37,778 nt of DNA. It comes from an uncultured Lachnospiraceae bacterium (GTDB lineage: Bacteria > Bacillota > Clostridia > Lachnospirales > Lachnospiraceae). Position numbers and translations under genes: made by a program. The DNA lies in the NCBI GenBank assembly GCA_910585995.1, contig CAJUGG010000025.1, positions 1 through 37,778 on the forward strand. Reading direction: 5' to 3'. The notes under the pieces are model-generated. The model did not search any database and had not been told where the DNA came from. It saw only the letters and a list, made by a program, of their open reading frames with translations. Below, one piece after another: positions 1-9,050 of the stretch (its first letter is position 1; every line of letters starts with the position of its first letter).

Positions 1-1128
1 AAAAGTAAGACCCTGCTCCATAGCGATCGGGTGGATCAGCTCGATGCTCATCTCTACGTTGTCACCAGGCATGCACATCTCGGTGCCCTCTGGCAGATTG
101 CAGACACCAGTAACGTCAGTGGTTCTGAAGTAGAACTGCGGTCTGTAGTTGTTGAAGAACGGTGTATGACGGCCACCCTCATCTTTGGTCAGTACGTATA
201 CCTGAGCGGTGAATTTGGTGTGGCATTTTACGCTGCCTGGTTTTGCAACAACCTGGCCACGAACGATATCTGTTCTCTGAACACCACGAAGCAGGATACC
301 GATGTTGTCACCAGCCTGTGCCTCGTCCAGAAGTTTACGGAACATCTCGATACCGGTAACAACGGTCTTACGGGACTCTTCTTTCACACCGATGATCTCA
401 ACTTCCTCGTTCAGATGAAGTACACCACGCTCTACTCTACCAGTAGCAACCGTACCACGGCCAGTGATCGTGAATACGTCCTCTACAGGCATCAGGAACG
501 GCTGATCGGTTGCACGCTGAGGATCTGGGATATAGCTGTCAACTGTATCCATAAGCTCCATGATCTTGTCGCCCCACTCGCTGCCTGGCTCTTCGAGAGC
601 TTTCAGAGCAGAACCTTTGATGATCGGGCAATCTGTGAACTCGTACTCCTCTAACTGCTCGGTGATCTCCATCTCAACCAGCTCAAGAAGCTCTTCGTCG
701 TCTACCATATCGCATTTGTTCATAAATACAACGATGTAAGGAACGCCTACCTGACGGGACAGAAGGATATGCTCTTTGGTCTGAGCCATAACACCGTCTG
801 TAGCAGCTACTACCAGGATAGCGCCGTCCATCTGTGCTGCACCAGTGATCATGTTCTTTACATAGTCAGCATGGCCTGGGCAGTCTACGTGTGCATAGTG
901 TCTCTTCTCAGTCTCATACTCCACGTGTGCAGTAGAGATGGTGATTCCACGCTCTCTCTCTTCCGGAGCTTTATCAATATTCTCGAAATCAGTAGCGGTG
1001 TTACCAGCTACTCTCTCAGAAAGAACCTTTGTGATTGCTGCGGTTAAGGTTGTCTTACCATGGTCAACGTGACCGATGGTGCCGATATTACAATGTGGTT
1101 TAGTTCTGTCGAACTTAGCTTTTGCCAT
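1..1128 (-). CDS. tuf: Elongation factor Tu, 3' end outside window
   Basis: EF-Tu is the GTPase that carries aminoacyl-tRNA to the ribosomal A site. The first 376 codons are present, and roughly the last 20 residues lie beyond base 1. The GTPase motifs are visible: GHVDHGKT at residues 19-26, DCPGHADY near 81-88 and NKCD near 136. The middle domain follows, with GRGTVATGRVERG. The start is ATG at 1126-1128 behind AAGGAGG. It is the last gene of the rpsL-rpsG-fusA-tuf order, 85 nt after fusA, and has a good promoter of its own in that gap, as expected for a protein needed in great excess over EF-G. No unusual residue was noticed. Confidence 0.98.
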   Translation of the reverse strand, partial: MAKAKFDRTKPHCNIGTIGHVDHGKTTLTAAITKVLSERVAGNTATDFENIDKAPEERERGITISTAHVEYETEKRHYAHVDCPGHADYVKNMITGAAQMDGAILVVAATDGVMAQTKEHILLSRQVGVPYIVVFMNKCDMVDDEELLELVEMEITEQLEEYEFTDCPIIKGSALKALEEPGSEWGDKIMELMDTVDSYIPDPQRATDQPFLMPVEDVFTITGRGTVATGRVERGVLHLNEEVEIIGVKEESRKTVVTGIEMFRKLLDEAQAGDNIGILLRGVQRTDIVRGQVVAKPGSVKCHTKFTAQVYVLTKDEGGRHTPFFNNYRPQFYFRTTDVTGVCNLPEGTEMCMPGDNVEMSIELIHPIAMEQGLTF

Positions 1129-1171
1129 TTTGTTTTCCTCCTTATAGATCAATTACAATTCACTATTCTTG

Positions 1172-1200
1172 ATTATATTTCAAACTGGCTTATTTTGCAA
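1172..1200 (-). promoter_or_regulatory. Promoter upstream of tuf
   Basis: On the minus strand TTGCAA (1195-1200) is followed after 17 nt by TATAAT (1172-1177), placing the transcript start near 1165. It lies between the fusA stop and the tuf start, so tuf can be transcribed both from the operon and alone. A short GGCTT/AAGCC hairpin overlaps the -35 side. It has no U tract and is not called a terminator. Confidence 0.7.
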
Positions 1201-1213
1201 GCCTAATTACAGT

Positions 1214-3331
1214 TTATTTTGATTTTGCAGCAAGGACCTTCTCCTGTACACTCTTTGGAACCTGCTCGTATTTCTCAAAGAACATGGAATAGTTGCCACG
1301 GCCCTGTGTTCTGGAACGAAGATCAGTTGCATAACCGAACATCTCAGCCAGCGGTACATATCCGCGGATCATCTTGCCTCCGCCGATATCATCCATACCT
1401 TCGATACGACCACGGCGGGAATTGATATCACCAATGACATCTCCCATGTAGTCTTCCGGCGTGGTTACTTCCACTTTCATGATCGGCTCAAGGAGCACTG
1501 CTCCTGCTTTCTGCATCGCTTCCTTAAATGCCAGAGAACCGGCAATATGGAATGCCATCTCAGAAGAGTCGACCTCATGGTAAGAACCGTCGAATACAGT
1601 CGCATGGATACCAAGTACCGGGAAGCCTCCTAAGATACCTGCTTTTGCTGCTTCTTCGATACCTTCGCCAACTGCCGGAATGTATTCTTTTGGAATCGCA
1701 CCACCGACTACAGAAGAATCGAATTTGAACAGCTCTTCGCCGTTGGCATCCATCGGCTCAAAGTGTACTTTACAGTGACCATACTGTCCACGTCCACCAG
1801 ACTGCTTTGCATACTTGGAATCCACATCCACAGCCTTGGTAAAGGTCTCTTTGTAAGCAACCTGCGGCGCACCTACGTTAGCCTCTACTTTGAACTCACG
1901 AAGCAGACGGTCCACGATGATCTCCAGATGAAGCTCACCCATACCTGCGATAATCGTCTGACCAGTCTCCGGGTCAGTATGCGCGCGGAAAGTCGGATCT
2001 TCTTCTGCAAGTTTTGCCAGAGACTCACCCAGTTTGCCCTGACCAGCTTTGGTCTTCGGCTCGATTGCCAGCTCGATTACCGGCTCTGGGAACTCCATGG
2101 ACTCTAAGATTACCGGATGCTGCTCATCGCAGATGGTATCACCGGTTGTGGTCAGTTTAAAGCCTACTGCTGCAGCGATATCACCGGAATATACCTTATC
2201 CAGCTCCTGTCTCTTGTTCGCATGCATCTGAAGGATACGTCCCACACGCTCTTTCTTGCCTTTCGTGGAATTGTATACATAGGAACCAGAATTCATAGTT
2301 CCGGAGTACACACGGAAGAATGCAAGCTTTCCTACAAACGGGTCAGCCATGATCTTAAATGCAAGAGCGGAGAACGGCTCTTCATCGGAAGAATGTCTCT
2401 CAATCTCATTGCCGTCCATATCCGTACCCTTGATGGACGGGATGTCGGTAGGAGCCGGCATAAACTCCAGGATCGCATCCAGAAGCTTCTGTACGCCTTT
2501 GTTGCGGTAAGCACTTCCGCAGCATACCGGAACAGCCGTACACTCGCAGGTGGCCTTTCTAAGAGCAGCTTTTAAAACCTCTACAGACGGCTCCTCGCCC
2601 TCCAGATACTCCATCATCAGATCGTCATCCAGCTCGCAGATCTTCTCCACCAGCTCGGTATGATATAATTCAGCGTCGTCTTTCATATCATCCGGGATAT
2701 CGGTGATAGAAATGTCGTCGCCCTTGTCATCATTGTAAATATATGCTTTCATCTCGAACAGGTCAATGATTCCTTTAAAAGAATCCTCTTTCCCGATCGG
2801 GAGCTGCAGGCAGATAGCATTTTTCCCCAGACGGTTCTTAATCATCTCCACTGCATTGTAAAAATCTGCACCCAGGATATCCATCTTATTGATGAATGCC
2901 ATACGGGGTACATTATAGGTGTCAGCCTGGCGCCATACATTTTCAGACTGAGGCTCAACACCACCCTTCGCACAGAATACGCCTACAGCGCCATCCAGCA
3001 CACGAAGGGAACGCTCCACCTCTACGGTAAAGTCCACGTGGCCCGGAGTATCAATAATATTGATACGATGCTCTAAAGCGCCCGGTTTTACTTTGCAGTT
3101 CTCCTGCAAAGTCCAGTGGCAGGTCGTAGCTGCGGAAGTAATCGTGATACCTCTCTCCTGCTCCTGCTCCATCCAGTCCATAGTCGCAGTACCTTCGTGA
3201 GTATCACCGATTTTATAATTCACACCAGTATAGTACAGGATACGCTCAGTCAATGTGGTCTTACCAGCATCGATATGAGCCATGATCCCGATATTCCTGG
3301 TCCTTTCCAACGGATATTCTCTTCCAGCCAA
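1214..3331 (-). CDS. fusA: Elongation factor G
   Basis: EF-G is the ribosomal translocase GTPase and also acts with RRF in ribosome recycling. The 705 residues match the usual EF-G length. AHIDAGKTT at 18-26 is the P loop, followed by DTPGHVDF and NKMD. Domain IV (GGRGQYGHCKV region) and the C-terminal domain (GDINSRRGRIEGM) are intact. The start is TTG at 3329-3331, preceded by AAGGAGG at a spacing of 8 nt, and no ATG in this frame fits better. It lies 45 nt after rpsG in the str operon. Residues known to mutate to fusidic acid resistance were not assessed individually. Confidence 0.98.
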   Translation of the reverse strand: MAGREYPLERTRNIGIMAHIDAGKTTLTERILYYTGVNYKIGDTHEGTATMDWMEQEQERGITITSAATTCHWTLQENCKVKPGALEHRINIIDTPGHVDFTVEVERSLRVLDGAVGVFCAKGGVEPQSENVWRQADTYNVPRMAFINKMDILGADFYNAVEMIKNRLGKNAICLQLPIGKEDSFKGIIDLFEMKAYIYNDDKGDDISITDIPDDMKDDAELYHTELVEKICELDDDLMMEYLEGEEPSVEVLKAALRKATCECTAVPVCCGSAYRNKGVQKLLDAILEFMPAPTDIPSIKGTDMDGNEIERHSSDEEPFSALAFKIMADPFVGKLAFFRVYSGTMNSGSYVYNSTKGKKERVGRILQMHANKRQELDKVYSGDIAAAVGFKLTTTGDTICDEQHPVILESMEFPEPVIELAIEPKTKAGQGKLGESLAKLAEEDPTFRAHTDPETGQTIIAGMGELHLEIIVDRLLREFKVEANVGAPQVAYKETFTKAVDVDSKYAKQSGGRGQYGHCKVHFEPMDANGEELFKFDSSVVGGAIPKEYIPAVGEGIEEAAKAGILGGFPVLGIHATVFDGSYHEVDSSEMAFHIAGSLAFKEAMQKAGAVLLEPIMKVEVTTPEDYMGDVIGDINSRRGRIEGMDDIGGGKMIRGYVPLAEMFGYATDLRSRTQGRGNYSMFFEKYEQVPKSVQEKVLAAKSK

Positions 3332-3376
3332 CGGATATTCCTCCTTCTACGAGTGACCAAACCAGGTCCGCACAGA

Positions 3377-3847
3377 TTAAAATCTGTAATGTGCGAATGC
3401 CTTGTTTGCCTCTGCCATTTTGTGCATGTCTTCTTTTCTCTTTACGGCTGCACCTGTATTATTTGCTGCATCCATAATCTCATTCGCCAGTCTCTCTTCC
3501 ATGGTCTTCTCGCCTCTTTTACGGGAGAACATGGTCAGCCAGCGAAGTGCTAATGCCTGGCGGCGATCTGCTCTAACCTCGATCGGCACCTGATACGTAG
3601 CACCACCGATACGTCTTGCTTTTACTTCCAGGACAGGCATAATATTGTTCATAGCCTCCTCGAATACTTCCAAAGCCGGTTTCTCGGTCTTCTTTTCTAC
3701 TCTTGCAAATGCTCCATATACAATCTTCTGGGCTACGCCCTTTTTGCCATCCAGCATGATATTGTTGATCAGCTTGGTAACGACTTTATTGTTGTACATC
3801 GGATCTGCCAATACGTCTCTTTTTTGAGTATGTCCTTTACGTGGCAC
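3377..3847 (-). CDS. rpsG: 30S ribosomal protein S7
   Basis: S7 is a primary 16S rRNA-binding protein that nucleates the 30S head. The protein has 156 residues, the family norm, begins MPRKGHTQKR and contains the conserved RRIGGATYQVP segment and the RGEKTMEERLANE region. The start codon is GTG (3845-3847) behind AAGGAGG. In E. coli S7 represses the str operon by binding the rpsL-rpsG gap. Here that gap is an unusually roomy 255 nt, compatible with a similar control site, though no specific structure could be assigned. Confidence 0.98.
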   Translation of the reverse strand: MPRKGHTQKRDVLADPMYNNKVVTKLINNIMLDGKKGVAQKIVYGAFARVEKKTEKPALEVFEEAMNNIMPVLEVKARRIGGATYQVPIEVRADRRQALALRWLTMFSRKRGEKTMEERLANEIMDAANNTGAAVKRKEDMHKMAEANKAFAHYRF

Positions 3848-4102
3848 GTTACTTCCCTCCTTAATACTTGCGCGTGCTTACCGAAACTGCTCCGGCAAAC
3901 TACACTCTTAAATCACAGGTACTCACATGTGTCGTTCTACGTGTGTTCGTGCCCGGTTATTTTCTATCATAAAACCCGCAGTCATAGGCTCTTGATGAAC
4001 CCCTGGCACAAGGCAGCGCTTCTTAGCGTTGCCAACAATCATAGTTCTGTTTGTGATACTCTTTTTTCTTACAGATCTTTTGATCTATCAGCAGCTACCA
4101 TC
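3848..4102. other. rpsL-rpsG intercistronic region, no gene seen
   Basis: This is 255 nt between S12 and S7 with no convincing coding frame and no clear promoter or intrinsic terminator on the minus strand. A small AGATCaaaaGATCT palindrome lies just after rpsL near 4074-4087. In enterobacteria this gap carries the S7 translational operator. The same role here is only a possibility, because I could not fold the RNA. Confidence 0.35.
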
Positions 4103-4525
4103 TTATTTCTTAGCGTCTTTCGGTCTCTTAGCACCGTATTTGGAACGTGCCTGACGTCTCTTGGCAACACCTGCGGTATCCAGTGTACCACGTACGATGT
4201 GATATCTGGTACCTGGTAAATCTTTTACCCTGCCTCCACGGATCAGCACAACGCTGTGCTCCTGAAGGTTGTGACCTTCACCTGGGATATAGCTGGTAAC
4301 TTCAATTCCATTGGAAAGACGTACTCTGGCAATCTTACGAAGCGCGGAGTTCGGCTTCTTCGGAGTTGCAGTCTTTACTGCGGTACATACGCCGCGCTTC
4401 TGCGGTGCGGATGCATCAATCGGTCTCTTCTTCAGGGAGTTGAATCCCTTCTGGAGCGCCGGTGCAGTAGACTTCTTCACAGATGTCTGTCTTCCCTTTC
4501 TTACTAACTGGTTGAATGTTGGCAT
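4103..4525 (-). CDS. rpsL: 30S ribosomal protein S12
   Basis: S12 lies at the decoding centre and is the target of streptomycin-resistance mutations. The protein has 140 residues. TPKKPNSALRK and GEGHNLQEHSVVLIRGGRVK are wild type, with lysine at both classical streptomycin positions (the K of KKPNSA and the K of GGRVKDLPG). The frame can be read six codons further up, but AGGAGG lies inside that extension directly before ATG 4523-4525 at the proper distance, so the start MPTFNQ is chosen. It is the first gene of the str operon, behind its own strong promoter and a leader of about 115 nt. Confidence 0.97.
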   Translation of the reverse strand: MPTFNQLVRKGRQTSVKKSTAPALQKGFNSLKKRPIDASAPQKRGVCTAVKTATPKKPNSALRKIARVRLSNGIEVTSYIPGEGHNLQEHSVVLIRGGRVKDLPGTRYHIVRGTLDTAGVAKRRQARSKYGAKRPKDAKK

Positions 4526-4648
4526 TCCTTTCACCTCCTGCATAGTTTGTGGCAGGTCTTCTCTCCTGCAACGGTAAGAGTTCTTACCATGACTGCTGTT
4601 CTTTCAGACTCACTGAAAAACACACGTGCTTTGCACGCATGCTCAATT

Positions 4649-4677
4649 ATTATATATAATACCTATCACCTTGTCAA
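4649..4677 (-). promoter_or_regulatory. Promoter of the rpsL-rpsG-fusA-tuf operon
   Basis: A perfect consensus: TTGACA (4672-4677), 17 nt, TATAAT (4649-4654) on the minus strand. Transcription should begin near 4642, giving a leader of about 115 nt before rpsL. The leader includes a short GCGTGCaaaGCACGT hairpin near 4624-4640. It makes the str operon independent of the rpoBC transcript, which is cut off by a terminator and by a divergent gene. Confidence 0.88.
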
Positions 4678-4710
4678 GCGGTTTTTTTTCTTAAATCCTT
4701 CTTAATTTAC

Positions 4711-4739
4711 TGGACACCGTTCCCCTTTGGTGCTATGAT
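4711..4739 (+). promoter_or_regulatory. Promoter of the vanZ-like gene
   Basis: TGGACA (4711-4716), 17 nt, TATGAT (4734-4739). It lies back to back with the str promoter, the two -35 boxes being about 33 bp apart. A GGAG ribosome site follows before the ATG at 4770. Confidence 0.7.
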
Positions 4740-4769
4740 GATGCAAACCCAAAAAGGAGTACCATTTTT

Positions 4770-5285
4770 ATGCTGAAAACATTTTTAAGGGCTTTTTTAA
4801 AACCCTTTTCTTTTTTACCGGCGATCTTTATGATGTATATGATCTTTTCTTTTTCTTCCCAGGACGGCAATACTTCCGGAAACCTAAGCTACAAAGTCAG
4901 TGAGATCATCGTGGAGTCCGCCAATGAAGCCTTTGAGCTGAACTGGTCCGGCAGGGAGATCAGCTATTATATAGAACGAATCCATTATCCTGTCCGTAAG
5001 CTGGCTCATATGACTGAATATTTCTTACTGGCGGTCTCTGTCTCTTTCCCGCTCTATGTCTATGGGGTCCGCGGCCTGTGGCTTCCAATCCTGGCCGGCG
5101 GAATCTGTGTAGGCTTCGCCGCTTTGGACGAATACCATCAGTCTTTTGTTGCTGGCCGTGGTCCTTCTAAGAAGGACGTAGGGATCGACAGCATCGGCGT
5201 CCTGGCCGGTGTCCTGATGGTACAGTTTTTCTGCTTTCTTGGCCGCCTGACCATCTTTCGGCCTTTGGCCCGCAGACGCCGCTAA
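4770..5285 (+). CDS. VanZ family membrane protein
   Basis: A 171-residue protein with a hydrophobic N-terminal helix (about 13-30), further membrane segments near 88-120 and 140-160, and the family signature regions: FSFSSQDG after the first helix, VRKLAHMTEYFLL, LDEYHQSFVAGRGPSKKDVGID. VanZ of enterococci gives low-level teicoplanin resistance, but most chromosomal VanZ-like proteins have no established function, so drug resistance should not be assumed. It ends in a basic tail. It is alone on the plus strand between rpoC and rpsL, with its own promoter, and faces the end of rpoC across a shared hairpin. AAGGAGT precedes the ATG. Confidence 0.85.
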   Translation: MLKTFLRAFLKPFSFLPAIFMMYMIFSFSSQDGNTSGNLSYKVSEIIVESANEAFELNWSGREISYYIERIHYPVRKLAHMTEYFLLAVSVSFPLYVYGVRGLWLPILAGGICVGFAALDEYHQSFVAGRGPSKKDVGIDSIGVLAGVLMVQFFCFLGRLTIFRPLARRRR

Positions 5286-5300
5286 TTGGTTTTCTTTGTT

Positions 5301-5341
5301 AAAAACATGACAGGCCCGCTGTATTATAGCAGACCTGTCAT
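5301..5341 (-). terminator. Terminator after rpoC, probably shared with vanZ-like gene
   Basis: ATGACAGG (5307-5314) pairs with CCTGTCAT (5334-5341). On the minus strand the stem is followed at once by GTTTTT (bases 5301-5306), giving an intrinsic terminator 4 nt past the rpoC stop. In the plus direction the tract after the stem is only AT-rich, so it would act weakly on the VanZ gene. Confidence 0.75.
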
Positions 5342-5345
5342 ATAT

Positions 5346-8300
5346 TTAATCTTCAATCAGTTCCATCTCTTCTTCTTCGAACTCTTCAAATTCTTCGTCT
5401 TCCTCTTCATCAAAATTCAGCATCTGCTCCTTGACCGGCTCTTCATATGCTTCTTCTTTGAAATCTAAGGAATCCTCTTCCTCAAAATCGGTATTTAGCT
5501 TCACGTCACGATAGCGTTTCATACCTGTCCCAGCCGGGATCAGCTTACCAATGATGACATTTTCCTTCAGACCGATCAAAGGATCGACTTTTCCTTTGAT
5601 CGCAGCCTCTGTCAGTACTTTTGTCGTCTCCTGGAAGGATGCTGCGGACAAGAAGGAATTGGTCGCCAGAGAGGCTTTTGTGATACCAAGCAGTACCTGT
5701 TTGCCATCTGCCGGCACCTTGCCTTCTTCTTGAAGTTTTTCATTCATATCCTCAAACTCTAAGATATCCACTAACGTTCCAGGCAAAAATTCGCTGTCTC
5801 CATTGTCCTCGATACGGATCTTTTTCAGCATCTGGCGCACGATCATCTCGATATGTTTATCGTTGATCTCCACACCTTGCAGACGGTATACTCTCTGTAC
5901 CTCCTGCAGCAGATAATCCTGCACCGCACGCACGCCCTTGATCTTTAAGATATCATGCGGGTTGATGCTTCCTTCTGTCAGCGCGTCTCCGGCTTCCACA
6001 TAGCTGCCGTCTGCGATCTTAATACGAGAATCAAAAGGTATTAGATACGTCTTAGATTCGCCTGCCTCATGGTTCGTGACGACGATCTCCCGTTTTTTCT
6101 TCATATCATTGATCGTTGCAAGACCTGCAATCTCTGTGACAATCGCAAGACCTTTCGGCTTTCTGGCCTCGAAAAGCTCCTCCACACGGGGAAGACCTTG
6201 TGTGATATCTCCGCCTGCCACACCGCCGGTATGGAACGTACGCATGGTAAGCTGTGTACCAGGCTCACCGATGGACTGTGCTGCGATAATACCCACAGTC
6301 TCACCCACCTGCACCGCTTCTCCGGTAGCCATATTGGCACCATAGCATTTTGCGCAGACACCGATATGAGAACGGCAGGTCAGTGCAGTACGGATCTTGA
6401 TCTTATCAAATGGATTGCCGTTTTTGTCCACACCATAGTTGACCACGGCGGCTGCACGACTGGGCGTAATCATATGGTTAGCCTTGACGATTACATTGCC
6501 GTCTTTGTCACAGATCGTCTCGCAGGCAAAACGCCCGGTGATGCGCTCCTGCAAAGACTCGATCAACTCTTTGCCGTCCGTAAAAGAGCTTACTTCCATA
6601 CCTGGGATCTCCTTGTCCTCGCTGCAGTCCATCTCGCGGACAATCAGCTCCTGGGACACATCCACCAGACGTCTGGTCAGATAACCAGAGTCCGCGGTAC
6701 GAAGAGCAGTATCTGACAGACCTTTCCTCGCTCCATGTGCGGACATAAAGTATTCCAGAACATCCAGACCCTCACGGAAATTAGACTTGATAGGCAGCTC
6801 GATGGTATGACCGGTGGTATCCGCCATCAGTCCGCGCATACCAGCCAGCTGCTTGATCTGCTTATCCGAACCACGGGCACCGGAGTCTGCCATCATATAG
6901 ATATTGTTGTATTTATCCAGACCTTTTAAAAGTGCTTCGGTCAGGATCGCATCGGTCTCTTTCCAGGTCTCCACCACTTCTTTATAGCGTTCTTCTTCCG
7001 TGATCTTACCACGCTTATAATTTCGTGTAATCTGATCCACGGTATCCTGTGCCTTTTTGATCAGCTCAGGCTTTTCCGGCGGCACAGTCATATCGGAGAT
7101 AGATACGGTCATAGCCGCTCTGGTGGAATATTTATAACCCATACTCTTAATGTCATCCAGGACCTCCGCAGTCTTGGTTGCCCCATGGGTATTGATCACC
7201 TTCTCCAAGATCTGCTTCAAACCCTTCTTGCCCACATGGAAATCAATCTCCGGCTTTAATTCATTGCCTGGGATGCTGCGGTCCACAAATCCCAGATCCT
7301 GCGGCAAGATCTCATTGAAGATAAAACGTCCCAGTGTGGACTCTTCAATACTGCTTAAGAAAGTTCCGTCCTGACTTTTCTTCGTGACACGTACTTTAAT
7401 ACGACTCTGAAGCGTCAGAGCGCCGTTTTCATAGGCCAAAATAGCCTCATTGACATTTTTAAAGGCTTTGCCTTCTCCAATCGCTCCTGGGCGCTCCTGT
7501 GTCAGGTAATAGATCCCTAGAACCATATCCTGAGACGGCACTGCCACTGGGCCGCCATCTGAAGGCTTTAATAAATTATTGGGTGACAGCAACAGGAAAC
7601 GACACTCTGCCTGTGCTTCCACGGACAGGGGCAGGTGGACTGCCATCTGGTCTCCGTCAAAGTCTGCGTTAAATGCAGTACATACCAGCGGATGCAGCTT
7701 GATCGCTTTTCCTTCCACCAGGATCGGTTCAAATGCCTGGATACCCAGTCTGTGCAATGTAGGTGCGCGGTTTAGCATGACCGGATGCTCTTTGATCACA
7801 TCCTCCAATACGTCCCACACCTCTGTCTGAAGGCGCTCCACCATCTTTTTCGCACTCTTGATATTGTGTGCGGAACCGTTGGCCACCAGCTCTTTCATCA
7901 CAAATGGTTTAAACAGCTCGATCGCCATCTCTTTGGGCAGACCGCACTGATAGATCTTTAACTCCGGTCCCACCACGATAACGGAACGACCAGAGTAGTC
8001 CACACGTTTTCCCAGAAGGTTCTGACGGAAACGGCCAGACTTTCCTTTGAGCATATCGGACAAAGATTTCAGCGCACGATTGCCAGGGCCAGTCACGGGA
8101 CGGCCTCTTCTTCCATTGTCGATCAGCGCATCCACCGCCTCCTGAAGCATACGCTTCTCGTTGCGGACGATGATATCCGGCGCGCCCAGATCCAAAAGTC
8201 TCTGGAGACGATTGTTGCGGTTGATAATCCTTCTATATAAATCATTCAGGTCAGAAGTAGCAAAACGGCCGCCATCCAGCTGCACCATTGGACGCAGATC

Positions 8301-9038
8301 CGGCGGAATCACCGGGATGGCATCCATGATCATCCACTCCGGCTTATTGCCGGAGCCGCGAAATGCCTCCACCACTTCGAGTCTCTTGATAATACGCGCC
8401 CGTTTTTGTCCGGAAGCGTTCTTAAGTCCTGCTTTTAACTCTTCTGCATCTTTCTCCAGATCGATGGCCTGAAGAAGCTCTTTGACGGACTCTGCACCCA
8501 TACCCACACGGAAAGCACCTGCCTGCGGATATTTCTCCTTCATGTCCTGGTATTCTTTTTCGGAAAGAACTTGTTTATACAAGAGTTCCGTCTCGCCTGG
8601 GTCCAGCACAATATAGGACGCAAAATACAGCACCTTCTCCAAGGTCCTTGGAGACAGGTCCAGGATCAGTCCCATACGGCTTGGTATCCCTTTAAAATAC
8701 CAGATATGGGATACCGGAGCTGCCAGTTCGATATGCCCCATACGCTCACGACGTACATTGGACTTTGTCACTTCCACTCCACAACGGTCACAGACTACGC
8801 CTTTATATCGGATCTTTTTATATTTTCCGCAATGACATTCCCAGTCTTTGCTCGGTCCGAAGATTCTCTCACAAAACAGACCATCCTTCTCAGGCTTCAA
8901 CGTACGATAATTGATCGTCTCCGGCTTTTTTACCTCGCCCTTGGACCATCCGCGGATAGTCTCCGGGGATGCAAGACCAATCTTGATCGCATCAAAAGTC
9001 ATCGGCTGATAGACTTCATTATTCGTTGTTTCCGGCAT
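5346..9038 (-). CDS. rpoC: DNA-directed RNA polymerase beta' subunit
   Basis: Beta' carries the catalytic Mg site and the DNA clamp of RNA polymerase. The protein has 1230 residues. The N-terminal zinc finger has Cys at 68, 70, 83 and 86, and the catalytic NADFDGDQ is at 457-464. The bridge-helix/trigger-loop region (SGARGSDKQIKQLAGMRG, then GARKGLSDTALRTADSGYL) and the second zinc site (CRSHIGVCAKC) are present. The protein ends in a long Glu/Asp-rich tail of about 45 residues. Translation can be read from a GTG three codons earlier, but that codon overlaps the AGGAGG, so ATG 9036-9038 is chosen. The ribosome site overlaps the rpoB stop codon, suggesting coupling. Confidence 0.98.
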   Translation of the reverse strand: MPETTNNEVYQPMTFDAIKIGLASPETIRGWSKGEVKKPETINYRTLKPEKDGLFCERIFGPSKDWECHCGKYKKIRYKGVVCDRCGVEVTKSNVRRERMGHIELAAPVSHIWYFKGIPSRMGLILDLSPRTLEKVLYFASYIVLDPGETELLYKQVLSEKEYQDMKEKYPQAGAFRVGMGAESVKELLQAIDLEKDAEELKAGLKNASGQKRARIIKRLEVVEAFRGSGNKPEWMIMDAIPVIPPDLRPMVQLDGGRFATSDLNDLYRRIINRNNRLQRLLDLGAPDIIVRNEKRMLQEAVDALIDNGRRGRPVTGPGNRALKSLSDMLKGKSGRFRQNLLGKRVDYSGRSVIVVGPELKIYQCGLPKEMAIELFKPFVMKELVANGSAHNIKSAKKMVERLQTEVWDVLEDVIKEHPVMLNRAPTLHRLGIQAFEPILVEGKAIKLHPLVCTAFNADFDGDQMAVHLPLSVEAQAECRFLLLSPNNLLKPSDGGPVAVPSQDMVLGIYYLTQERPGAIGEGKAFKNVNEAILAYENGALTLQSRIKVRVTKKSQDGTFLSSIEESTLGRFIFNEILPQDLGFVDRSIPGNELKPEIDFHVGKKGLKQILEKVINTHGATKTAEVLDDIKSMGYKYSTRAAMTVSISDMTVPPEKPELIKKAQDTVDQITRNYKRGKITEEERYKEVVETWKETDAILTEALLKGLDKYNNIYMMADSGARGSDKQIKQLAGMRGLMADTTGHTIELPIKSNFREGLDVLEYFMSAHGARKGLSDTALRTADSGYLTRRLVDVSQELIVREMDCSEDKEIPGMEVSSFTDGKELIESLQERITGRFACETICDKDGNVIVKANHMITPSRAAAVVNYGVDKNGNPFDKIKIRTALTCRSHIGVCAKCYGANMATGEAVQVGETVGIIAAQSIGEPGTQLTMRTFHTGGVAGGDITQGLPRVEELFEARKPKGLAIVTEIAGLATINDMKKKREIVVTNHEAGESKTYLIPFDSRIKIADGSYVEAGDALTEGSINPHDILKIKGVRAVQDYLLQEVQRVYRLQGVEINDKHIEMIVRQMLKKIRIEDNGDSEFLPGTLVDILEFEDMNEKLQEEGKVPADGKQVLLGITKASLATNSFLSAASFQETTKVLTEAAIKGKVDPLIGLKENVIIGKLIPAGTGMKRYRDVKLNTDFEEEDSLDFKEEAYEEPVKEQMLNFDEEEDEEFEEFEEEEMELIED

Positions 9039-9050
9039 GAACAGCACCTC

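Noticed and set aside
1178..1213. Terminator between fusA and tuf
   Set aside because: The GGCTT/AAGCC hairpin is short and is followed by AGTTTGAAA rather than a U tract, and the same bases form the tuf promoter.
6069..6716. Open frame of 215 codons antisense to rpoC
   Set aside because: This is a shadow of the conserved trigger-loop and zinc-site region of beta', with no start signals.
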